From contig JAGEMR010000042.1 in the NCBI GenBank assembly GCA_021030915.1, positions 154,245-218,244 of the forward strand: a DNA stretch of 64,000 bases. The letters run 5' to 3'. This DNA is from Astrothelium macrocarpum (lineage: Eukaryota > Ascomycota > Dothideomycetes > Trypetheliales > Trypetheliaceae). Shown here in pieces: positions 45,720-55,458 of this stretch. Under the pieces are notes generated by a model. That model had not been told where the DNA came from. It ran no database searches and saw only the letters and a program-made list of their open reading frames with translations. Position 1 is the first letter of the stretch, and each line of letters begins with the position of its first letter. A program made the translations under genes and the position numbers.

Positions 45720-48433
45720 TCCGTCCAGCGAATTGTATACATCTGACTTCCCGTTTTCTGAGACACCATGCCTCGCTCTCTTCGAGACTGTCGAAGGAGG
45801 AGCCGCAGGAGCCGTCTCTGCGATAAATAATGTCGCAGCGACCCGTGGGTTTGATTCCAATGACTTTTTCGAGGCATGGGACAATGATGTGCAAGCTACT
45901 CCATCTGGCGCACCGCTTTTGGGTCAATTTATCGACGGGGCTGTCAACGTAGACTTAAACTACTTGGAATCTAGTGATCCAAGCCACGGCATTTTCCCAG
46001 TCTCGGGCGATTCGCAGCCGCAACCGGACGCTTTGGAGCCTATCCGAGATGCTCAATTCGTCGCCGGACGTTTGGACATTGATACTTCGGTCTACAATGG
46101 CATATTGCTAGAGAATGGCGACTTTGCATTCCCATCGATGGACCTCAATACCGGAAATGTGGCTCCAGAAGTTAATGGGAAAGCTGCGTCGCTGCTGACA
46201 GTTCTTGACCCCGCCCAGGCCATTAATGAGATGGATTGGGAAGAGACCCATATTCATCCTTCACTCTCGACGAATACCGGCTACAAGACTCCCTCGGAGG
46301 GCAGATCTATTCTGCGCGCATGGTTCGAGTCCCATGACTACCCTTATCCGAATCCCCGAGAACTCGAGGAGCTCGTACAGGCTTCAGGCTTATCCCAGAA
46401 GCAAGTTCGAACGTTCTTCACAAACACTCGAGCGCAAAGTCGGAAGCCCAGTAAGTCTATGCACATTCTTAGCGGTCAAAGGTAGGAGCGCTAACATAAG
46501 CCCAGCCGGCCAATCTCAGCGTAGCCAATTTTCTGCACATTCCCTCAATAATCGTGAGAGATCATCTGCAGGCCCTGGGACTAAGAGCCTGGCGCTTGAA
46601 GGCTTTGATGCCCGATCGGCTACGGACATCTTCCACATACAGTGCCCAGAGGCTAATGACTGTCCCGAGGAAGAAGCAGTAGAGGACGCCGAGGAGGCGC
46701 AGTCATCCAGCTGGGAATCTTCATATAGAGTTGAAGCCGGGAGCAAGCAGAGGCTGTCACCCATGTCCAGCTCAGAAGCTCTCACGTCCAATGTCGGCTC
46801 CACCAACATCAAAAATGGCATGCTGCTGACACGTCGCCGATTAATGGCCTTCACCAGAAAGCTCAAAAACGAGGCATCAGACCTGCCAAATATGAAACGT
46901 CTGTCAATGCAACGCTTCCTTGCGGAGCCAGGGTACCATATAAGTGTAGAAATTATCAAGAGGGCAGTCGAAGAAGATGTCCGCAAACGTATACACACGA
47001 GTTGTGGTCCTTGTGAAGGGAGGAAGATCAAAGTACGCTTGCAGTCAAATTCATATCGTGCTGTTGCTCCTGGATGACTGATCCATCTCCAGTGCGATGG
47101 CGCCAGACCATGTAGCAGATGTTCCGCGCTCAGCGCTTTGTGTACTAATAACGACTGGAACAAGTGGCACGACATAATCTCCGTCTCAGGGGATCGCGAA
47201 GATACAACTGACCAAGGAAAGAATATTTGGATCGGTCCTGCGCAGCATCCAGACTTACATCGGGATAACTCCTTATCTTCTGTACCATTGACGTCAACTT
47301 TCCCAAAACGGCTGAAGAGACAACCAACAAGCACAGTGGCGGCCTCCTCTGAGGGTTCATCCACGGGAGCCAGAAGTATTCTTTCTAGCGTCAGTAGAAG
47401 GTCAGGAAACAGTCTTGGCAAATCAAGGGCGGCAGCTCATTCAAATCACGTGGAATTATGGGAAGACAAAGATGTACTGGTGTAGGAGTCATCAAGTCCT
47501 CCAGCAAAACGCCAGAAGTCTGCGACGTCTTTGGCCTCAGACTACAGCTCCAGAGCAAGGTAAGCAATTGAAAGCGAGAACAAGCACTCGATCGAGCACT
47601 GACCCATGGAAAGCCTTGCATCGGCTTCAAGCTACGCAACCTCAACAATAAGTGGCAACTCAAGTGCTCCCGACCGTAAGGGCAAACGACGCTGGTCCCA
47701 AGCTCTTCAACAACGGGATCACGACGAACGCAAAGCTACACAAAGGGCCGAGAACAGTAATAAGACCGTCTATGCATGTACCTTTTGCTGGAAACCCTGT
47801 AAGGACCGGTATGCCTGGTCTCGGCACGAAAATACCCATGTGGAACCTGAATCATGGACATGTATGCCTGACAACCTTCCAGCTGTACATGATACATGCG
47901 TCTTCTGCCTGCCTCGGATTCGATTTTTTAAGGATCTTCTTAGACCGCGTGATGATTGTCGTTGTCAAGAAAGCCGACACGTTACTAATTGCCTCATGAA
48001 GCAAGTCAGCGAAAGAACCTTCAGTACGAAGGACGGATTAAAAGACCATATTCGGCGTATGCATAACGTCGAAAACGCACCCAACAACTTTCTGCATAAA
48101 GCTTACATTGATCAATTCATAGCTCATTGGTCTCGCAAAAAGAGTCCGCATGAACTTCGCTATGATGCACTCTGGTGCGGATTCTGCGAGGAGTCTTTCG
48201 AGACTTGGGACGCGAGGGTAGATCATGTCGCAGCCCACTTTCTCAAAGGGTGTCAACGGAACCAATGGCGGTACTGGGAGTCTTCGTCGGACTTCAAGCA
48301 GCATCTTAACGACAACAGAGCGGCACATGAAGTGTCTGACCACGTGGAAGACGAGACTGATATCTGCGCAAAGGCTAAGTGTTCAGATCAGAGCAGCATA
48401 TGTCTTGCTCGAGCTTTGAAAATTGGCCCTTGA
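45667..48433 (+). CDS. Homeodomain, Zn2Cys6 and C2H2 transcription factor
   Basis: Five-exon model of 851 aa: 45667-46450, 46506-47032, 47093-47473, 47516-47559 and 47614-48433. The KN-type homeodomain is at about residues 210-260 (SEGRSILRAWFESHDYPYPN, then SQKQVRTFFTNTRAQSR). Splicing at AAA/GTACGC to CCAG/TGC joins CGPCEGRKIK to CDGARPCSRCSALSALC, a perfect Zn2Cys6 spacing (C-x2-C-x6-C-x5-C-x2-C-x6-C) near residues 426-453. The last exon has C2H2-like fingers (YACTFCWKPCKDRYAWSRHE, with further Cys/His pairs at WCGFCEESFETWDARVDHVA). A TAG at 47483 interrupts exon 3. The 42-nt GTACTG-to-CGCCAG intron used here removes it in phase but is the least certain joint; exon 4 may instead be reached by a different splice. 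Role unknown. Confidence 0.75.
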
Positions 48434-49277
48434 AACTCTGACATCCAGTACGGACAAAGAGTGTTCCGAGAGCGAAAGAAAGAACATATCAGGGAACTTG
48501 AAGATCAACTTGCCGTTTTCTGTCTCTCTTTCCGCCTTCACCGTCTCCTTCAGTATCGGACGACGAGCAATCCAACAACGTCGCATCGCCTACGTCGCAT
48601 CGCTTCGCACTTAACTTTAGCAGGTGGTGGCAAGACTCATAAGTGTTCTATCTGGTCCACAAGGCTTATTTAAACTCAATATTGGCACCATACCCGGTAC
48701 CTTTCCACAGTGGCGATGTGATTGTAAATCGCCGTAAACTTATGGAGCAGCGAAAGCACTCACTACCATCCTTTGTGGCCACAAGATGATAAACTAAATC
48801 TCAACGTCTCAACAGATCACATCAGCAGCATGGAGAGTTAAGACTATCCAACCGCAGCCATTTAAGCGGTCCTCTTTAGGAGTGACGCACAAAGGGATGG
48901 TGCTGCTTACACCATAGACCAGTCAAAGGCGCACAATTTTTCGCGGATGAAGACACATATCTTGCATTTCGATATTGAAGTACGACTTTCATGTAGGCGT
49001 CTTATCAATGAAATGAATTTCATATCCATAGAAAAGCGTATTCATAAACAATCTGTAGAATGATTTGGAATGATGAGGCGCTGGTTTAGACGCGATTTTA
49101 AAACTTGAAATGAATAACTTTGATGCTGACTCTAATTTCAGAGACATAGTACAAATTCAATCTATCCACCCCACTCCAATTGAAATCTTCCGACAACTTA
49201 TGAATATATATATCGGTATCGATATATTTCTTTTATAAGAAAGCGATTCTTAAGACGTCTGCTTCCATCTAAGCGTA
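48434..49277. other. Convergent intergenic region
   Basis: A 0.84-kb region between the transcription factor and a minus-strand membrane protein. It becomes AT-rich towards 49200 (TATATATATCGGTATCGATATAT). No gene was seen. Confidence 0.4.
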
Positions 49278-49905
49278 TTAGAAATACCACATTGTGCTGG
49301 ATGTAGAGGTACCGCTCTGTCTAGCATACCTCTGAACATATGAGGCATTGTACGCATTACTTAGATGGAAGAACAAGAGAAACGCTAGCAGCTCGAGGAT
49401 CCTCTTTCCGCACCAGCTCAGCCGAAACCGGCGAAATATCGAGTTGAAGATCGCCGCGAACCAGAAGGTGATCAAGGCTCCATTGATGTTCTGGCCAGTC
49501 ACATTGTTGAAATAGGCTTGCGCAATCCTGCTGTCCATCCACGGTCCAGATGCTGTATTCCAAACCTGTGTAATGATGATGTGATAGGCGAGGCAGATGG
49601 CGAACAAGACATAGACGAGGATGTCGCAGGGTGCGGTGGTGAGCCCGAAGACTTTCGGCGATACTGCGTCTGTAACGTTGAGAGCTGCAATACTGGTCAG
49701 GAACTCGCAACGCATGTGCCAGTGGTGAACTTGCTTTGGGCCTCGTCGTCAGCAGGGTCATAGGCATCTTGTGGTCTCTGGGCCTCAACATCCTCTGCTG
49801 GCAATTATTAGCTCACATCAAATAGCAGAGGATCACTGCTTGCTGGAACGATTGCGAGATTGGAGTGTGCAACTCACCGCGGCTCTGTAACATCGAGTCT
49901 CCCAT
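49278..49905 (-). CDS. Small membrane protein, GC-AG intron needed
   Basis: Unrecognised 165-aa protein. The exons are 49905-49878, 49797-49735 and 49684-49278. The first intron is GTGAGT to TGCCAG. The second must start at GCAAGT (AAA/GCAAGT, 49734) and end at TTGCAG after a CTGAC branch point, because no GT donor there keeps the frame. The N-terminus is acidic and soluble (AEDVEAQRPQDAYDPADDEA). Three hydrophobic segments follow (DILVYVLFAICLAYHIIIT; NGALITFWFAAIFNSIF; LELLAFLLFFHLSNAY) and a Ser/Thr-rich tail ends MWYF. The core 49278-49700 is well supported. The 5' exons are inferred, and a start at 49715 inside the core frame is the alternative. Confidence 0.6.
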
Positions 49906-50256
49906 CGTTCCTCCCCTTTGAGACGCGTTGTAATCAAGAAATTAATGACTTCAGCGAATTGCAGTCAAAACGCACACGAGATTGAGATGGATCTGGTGAG
50001 ATGAGATGAATCTTATGGAGCGCGAGTATACGAGGGCATATATTCGCATTGCAGAGCTGACGAAATACTGTCCATGATTTTCCTGGAGGGCTCACTCCAC
50101 ATCAGACGATATTCGCGGAGGATGATGTCCTCGGTGGCAGACGCTCAGCGAGGCTATTTCACACGGAGTCATTGGCGTAAGGATTGGTTTTTTCAGGAAA
50201 ACAATGTTCTCGGGGGATGGTGAAATTTTGACATGGTTTTCGCGGGGTGCGATGAT
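49906..50256. other. Intergenic flank of the AT-rich element
   Basis: A 351-bp region between the membrane-protein start and the TIR element. It contains two related motifs, GAGGATGATGTCCTCGGTGG (about 50118-50137) and TGTTCTCGGGGGATGG (about 50205-50220). Both resemble sequence just beyond the right end of the element (54593-54640). Confidence 0.45.
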
Positions 50257-50264
50257 GACGGAGC

Positions 50265-50355
50265 GCCATAGCGCATAGTGGCTCAAAACGGCTCATAATT
50301 TCGCCGAAAATGTTCCGCACACACAAATCCCCACCAAATTGACATGGTGATGAGA
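50265..50355 (+). repeat. Left terminal inverted repeat (91 bp)
   Basis: Starts GCCATAGCGCATAGTGGCTC and ends near GACATGGTGATGAGA. It is the inverted copy of 54497-54587 with 5 mismatches by direct comparison. Base composition is normal, in contrast to the AT-rich sequence that begins just inside it. Confidence 0.9.
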
Positions 50356-51378
50356 ATTTATCAAAATAAATCCGTCATTTCAATTATTATTATCTAATTC
50401 GGAAAATATGAAATTGTTGCGCGTGGAAATTTGGTATTTTATTAACTGTTCTATTCAGCGTGTTTATAATATTTTATATCTCATCTTTTATTATTTCTCA
50501 AATATTTTCATTATGAAATAATCAATTATTATGAAATTGGATCAATGAATAAAAAAATATTGAAATGATTATAATAATAAAAAGGATTAAATTCATTATC
50601 AATTAATATATTAAAAAAATGATTTTAATAATAGAATATATTAAAATAATCAAAAATAGATTCAAAGGAAAAATCAGTTATTCATATATTCGTGATTTTG
50701 ATATATTTCGATTTCAATTGATCTGATAAAAAGATATTTTTTATTTTTTAATAACATGATTTCTATTTAAAATTACGTTATTTTTAATAATTAAAATATT
50801 TTTAAAATATTCATCAAAAAATTATTAATAAAAATATTAAATAGAAGAATTGATAAATTAAATAAATTATCAGATATAAAATATAATAGAATTATATCAA
50901 AAATTATGATTATAAATTATTATATATATATATTCGTTTTTTATTATAAATATCCATTTTATAAAATCATTTTTGAAATATTTTTCATTAAATTTATTTA
51001 TACAGATTTTAATATCATAATTAGAAATATAATATGAACCGAATTTTTTATATTTTTAATAATCCGAATCATATTTGATTGATTAATATTTATTATAAAT
51101 TAAAATAATATAAAATAAAAATATGTATTATTATTAATTCGTATTTAAAATTTATTATTTAAATATACGTTAATATAAATATTTTTATTCAAATTAATAT
51201 CTATAAATAATATTTTGATATAATAAATGAATATAAATTTCAATCTAAAATTATTTAATATGATTAAAATACGGAAATAATAATAATAATTGATATTTAT
51301 TATCAAATCTAACGAATTTTATTTAATAAATATAATCTTTTTTTTATTGATATTATTTAATACGGTATTAATAAAATA

Positions 51379-51613
51379 TGTTGAGTACAGGTCATTCGAT
51401 GGTGCAGTGGAAGTAAGGACACTCAGGATAACGCTCACAGAGCTACTGTAGAAGGAACTGCTAACTGTGTTGCTTGCTGGTGCGCTAGCTAGTATGTTGA
51501 TAGTTACAGATAAGAAGAGACAAGAGAAGGGGATGAAATATCCTTCTCCTGACGCTAGTCCTCATCAGGAACAATAAGCGGATATTGTCCTCTCAGCCTG
51601 CATATTCTTAACA
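51379..51613 (+). mobile_element. Solo LTR with 5-bp target site duplication
   Basis: A 235-bp islet of normal base composition inside the AT-rich block. It begins TGTTGAG and ends TTCTTAACA, i.e. TG...CA with a short TGTTRA/TYAACA inverted terminus as in LTR retrotransposons. It is flanked by the direct repeat AAATA (51374-51378 and 51614-51618). No internal retrotransposon sequence is present, so it is a solo LTR. The family is not identified. Because it is not AT-shifted, it probably arrived after the surrounding element decayed. Confidence 0.85.
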
Positions 51614-52896
51614 AAATAAATCAATGAATTAAAATTTAATAAAATCAATTTATTAAAATTTTTATAAATAAATGAAGAATATATTTTAAATGATTTAAAA
51701 AAAATAATTTATATTATAATAATTCTATTAAATAAATTATATTATGAATTATTTATTTTTCTATTATTCGTCAGATTATTTATAATTTTATGAGAATTTG
51801 GAATAATCATATAATACGAAAATAATGATAGAATCATATTATTTTTAATAAATCATTTTTTTTATGAATCTATTTAATTATGAATGATATAAAAAATTAT
51901 CGAATTGATATTAAATCTGATATAATTAATTTATGATGAAAAATTATAAATGAATATAATGAATTTATTATTATTGATAAATAAATAATAATGAACGAAA
52001 TTAATTCTGAATAAATTTTAATACGTATCTTTTTTTAATTATATATAAATGATATTATCAATAATTTTAGAATCAAAATTGATCTAATGATATTATAATT
52101 ATCATATAATTCAAATTTAAATAATTTGATATTAATTAATAATTGCGGCCTTATATATATATTTATCTTCTATTATGAGAAATATTTTTAAATCATATAA
52201 TTATTGATAATCAGAATTCTGAATTATGAGAATTAATTCCTTTATATAAAATAATGAATTATATTCTATTAGAATATATCATTAAATAATTTCGGAATAA
52301 TAATAATAAATTATTTATGAATAAAATAAACGAAAAAAATGAAATTTTTAATACTGAAATTGATTCAAAAAATTTAAAAAAAATTGATTTTGAAAATTCA
52401 AATAAAATAATATAAAATATCAAATCATATCAGATTAATTTTAATATCAAATAAATTTCATTTTAAAAAATACTGAAAATTTTTTTTTTTTATATAATTT
52501 ATATGAAAAAAAAAAAAATAATATTTTTAAATCAAAAAATTAGAATAAAAATGACATTTTTTGAAATATATTAATTTTTTTATATAAATTGATATATCAT
52601 TTATATAAAATAGATACATTTTTTATCAAAATTAATTTATTTTATATTGATATATATATTTATATACAATCATATATATCTTCATTTATCATATTTTTCA
52701 AATTTTCGATTAAATTTAAAAAATTTTGATATTTTCAATTCTTTATTTTATATAATTTATTAATAATAATAGATTTTAATTTTTATAAAAAAATCAATTA
52801 TTTATAAAAATCCAAAGAAATTTTGCGGAAAATTTTAAAATAAATTTATATTTAAATTTTTCAATATTATGAGACGGTTTTTATTCTAAATGATCA

Positions 52897-53130
52897 GGAA
52901 TTCTTATATATATTGAAGATCCGGCTTTTAAAGGCTGGATTTGGTATCGTTATTATAAAATTGAAAATCCTGAAATTATTCTTCCATTATCAAATCAACC
53001 TCTTCTATCAATTCAATCTTCTTTACAGTCTATTCCGGTGAATAGCCAATTCGGACGTATTTTTAGAAATTTTATTATTATTTCTGAAATCGTTACTATC
53101 AATAATATTGCCAATATTTATGGCCTATAG
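52897..53130 (+). pseudogene. Open 77-codon remnant inside the AT-rich element
   Basis: Within DNA where stops are frequent in all frames, 77 codons stay open (for example EDPAFKGWIWYRYYKIENPE and SLQSIPVNSQFGRIFRNF) and end at a TAG at 53128. Local GC is higher than in the surroundings, and Trp codons TGG are retained. I cannot assign a family. It may be a fragment of the element's original protein, or a fortuitous open stretch. Confidence 0.4.
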
Positions 53131-54119
53131 CGATATCAGCGAACGAAAGAGACTGAATTTCAATATCAATAATCCATTATTTCCATATTAAAAAGGAATT
53201 CAAATCAATCATATATCGGTATCAATCTAGATCTGATATAAATAGATTCAGATTTTTAAATATCATAATCTGAATTAATTTTTTTATTAATTATTGATAT
53301 TTATATTATTTCCATTTTTATTTTTGATCAAACGAATATTAATATTTTAAATTATGAAATGATTAAATTAGAATTGAAATATAAATTAATCAAATTATTT
53401 TAAATAAAAAATTGAATGAATTTTTCTAATATTAATTCTTTTAATAATTACAATTCGTTTATTAATATTTTATTAAATTATTTTCGAAAAATTAATAATA
53501 AAAAAATAATAAAAATAATTATTCATGAATCTTTTAATAATTAATTATTATTTATCAATTAATTATTAAATAAATAATCAAAATTTCTGTTATTAATTTT
53601 ATAAAATTCAGTATAAATGAATTTTAATATTATAATATTCGTGAATTATTTGAAATATATTTTCAAAATAAAAATTTGGATATATATATTATATATTTAT
53701 ATACGTTTTTTGATAATAATAAATAGAAGAAATTCGAAATTCATCAGAAAAATGAATTTTTAAAAAAGGTCAAATAAAAAATTCAAAATATAATAAAAAA
53801 TAATTTATTCATTCAGTCATATAAAATAAAAAATAAGAAATTCTGAATATCATCTGATTTCAGTCAAAATGATATAAATATAATTTAATTAATTGAATTC
53901 TATTTTAATTAAATTAATTTTAAAATTTCAAACGATCATTATTATTATCAGATTCATTTTCTGATTTTTAATGAAAATGATCAAAATAATAATTTCATAA
54001 AATAACTGAAAATCAAATAATTAAAAATCAAACAATTAAAAATTGAATTAATTATGATTTATCTGAATCAATTTTATTAAATTTACCGTCCTTTAATGAA
54101 ATTATGAACCGTTTCATCA

Positions 54120-54444
54120 ATAAATAACAGAAAATAATTTCAGAAGAAGAAATTATAATAGATTCAGAAGGAGGTTTGGATGTAACAGGCTCAGGAGGAG
54201 GTTCAATAACAGATTCAGGAGGAGGTTCAGAAGGAGGCTCAATAACAGCAGGTTCAAAAGGAGGTCGTTCAAAAGCCTTAGAAGGTCGTTCAGCAGCCTC
54301 AGGAGATTCAGTAAAAGGCTCAGGAGGTTCAGGAGGTTCAGTAAGGATAACACGAAGTGGCCGGCTCTCGAAATAGCCTGATTTGGATAAACGAGATGGT
54401 CAAACACCTCGTTGAAAGCCAAATTTGAACAACTTCAGCTTCAT
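54120..54444 (-). pseudogene. Pro/Glu-rich coding remnant next to the right TIR
   Basis: Reading leftward from an ATG at 54444, the frame gives MKLKLFKFGFQRGV, a TGA, then PSRLSKSGYFESRPLRVILT, then a repetitive TEPPEPPEPFTESPEAAERP stretch and IEPPSEPPPESVIEPPPEPV. The TGA could come from a CGA by one C-to-T change. The repeat units are related 9-15 bp segments (GAACCTCCT and similar). It starts about 50 bp inside the right TIR, where a transposon's first ORF would be expected. This is low-complexity sequence, so its homology cannot be judged by eye. Confidence 0.5.
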
Positions 54445-54496
54445 TTTTTCCGAATTAGACAATAAAAGCTAGAAACACGAATTTACTTTATTGATT

Positions 54497-54587
54497 TCTC
54501 ACCACCATGTCAATTTGGTGGGGATTTGTGTGTGCGTAACATCTTCGGCGAAATTATGAGCCGTTTTGAGCCACTCTGCGTTATGGC
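54497..54587 (-). repeat. Right terminal inverted repeat (91 bp)
   Basis: Inverted partner of 50265-50355. Both copies share AAATCCCCACCAAATTGACA and CTCAAAACGGCTCATAATTT. Differences are at five positions. Confidence 0.9.
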
Positions 54588-54595
54588 CGACCGAG

Positions 54596-55458
54596 GATGA
54601 TGTTCTCGGGGGAAATTGACATTCGCGGTGGACAAGGCATTGAGACCTGCACCTTGTCCACTACATCGCTATTCTGATACATGAGTGGAGGCATAGGTTA
54701 CCAAGTGTATGAAGCTGGACTGCACGGAAGCAAATGATAAGAGCAGCCGTCGTACTAGTATTCCCAAGGTTTTCCTTATCTTCGAAAGGTTTAGTCCTGG
54801 AGTAGTCCAATCCGACTTGGGCTGTGCGCTTACGTTCAGTCAAGTACAGGGGCAATTTGCACATAGACTGTGGATAGAAACAAAAATGGCAAAAAAGACT
54901 TAACAGCATAGCTCCATTCTATAACAAGATGCTTTTTTCGGCGAAAGTATTGTTGATGGAGGCTATTGGACTGGCTAGAAGGTGGATAAATAGCCAAAGA
55001 GTGTACCAAGTAGTTGGGCAGGTGTAGAAGCGATAGAGACGGAGATGCAGGCGGGAAATCAACCTTCTTGACTGGCGTCGCAGCACGCGCTCGCAATGGT
55101 GTACGAAGCATACGGACAGATGCAGAAGGAGGTCGAGCTGTGAGAGCATGTTGTCGTAGTGGAAGTGCAAGCACTCAGTGTTGGAATATAATCCACTATA
55201 ACTCTGAGATGAATGTGGTATCACATTTTTAATAGGCTATGGCGCTCCGTCCTAGTCTCGAATAAACGCAGTGGCACATGGCAGTGGAGACTGCAAATTC
55301 AACACAGCAGCACATCACGATATGGTAGCAATACAGACTGGATGACTTTTACTTGATTGCCTAACGAGTCTATAGCATACACTACTCCGCATTCTGTCAG
55401 AGATGTAGAAACCTTACACAGAATGTATACCTCATTACTGAGCTATATTGTACCCGAA
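54596..55458. other. Right flank of the element, no supported gene
   Basis: About 0.86 kb. It contains a 10-bp perfect hairpin (54628-54661) and overlapping minus-strand open frames at 54836-55224 of 101-112 codons. These have no recognisable domain and no intron evidence, and are not called. It also holds a 16-bp inverted copy (55236-55251) of the left junction of the TIR element. Confidence 0.4.
54628..54661 (+). repeat. Perfect 10-bp stem hairpin
   Basis: GTGGACAAGG at 54628-54637 pairs perfectly with CCTTGTCCAC at 54652-54661 across a 14-nt loop. No gene boundary is nearby. It may be a remnant of another small inverted-repeat element. Confidence 0.6.

Larger units (their letters stand above)
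50264..54588. mobile_element. 4.3-kb TIR element with degenerate AT-rich interior
   Basis: The two ends are inverted copies of each other over 91 bp with 5 mismatches. They are flanked by a near-identical 7-mer (GACGGAG at 50257-50263, GACCGAG at 54589-54595), a possible diverged target duplication. The length and TIR type resemble MULE- or hAT-like DNA transposons, but no transposase is recognisable. Almost the whole interior is extremely AT-rich and closed by stops in all frames. Three islets stand out: a solo LTR (51379-51613), an open stretch (52897-53130) and a Pro/Glu-rich coding remnant (54120-54444 on the minus strand). Class assignment is open. Confidence 0.8.

Noticed and set aside
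50345..54120. AT-rich block as an integrated mitochondrial or linear-plasmid fragment
   Set aside because: I considered this because of the TIRs and AT content. There is no polymerase-like or mitochondrial coding sequence, stops are dense in every frame, and the TIRs look like a nuclear DNA transposon.
50345..54120. CRISPR-like or centromeric satellite array in the AT-rich block
   Set aside because: No regular repeat unit or spacer periodicity is visible; only low-complexity AT sequence is present.
54836..55224. Two overlapping 101-112 codon minus-strand frames
   Set aside because: The two frames compete, neither has a domain, and the region is next to mobile DNA.
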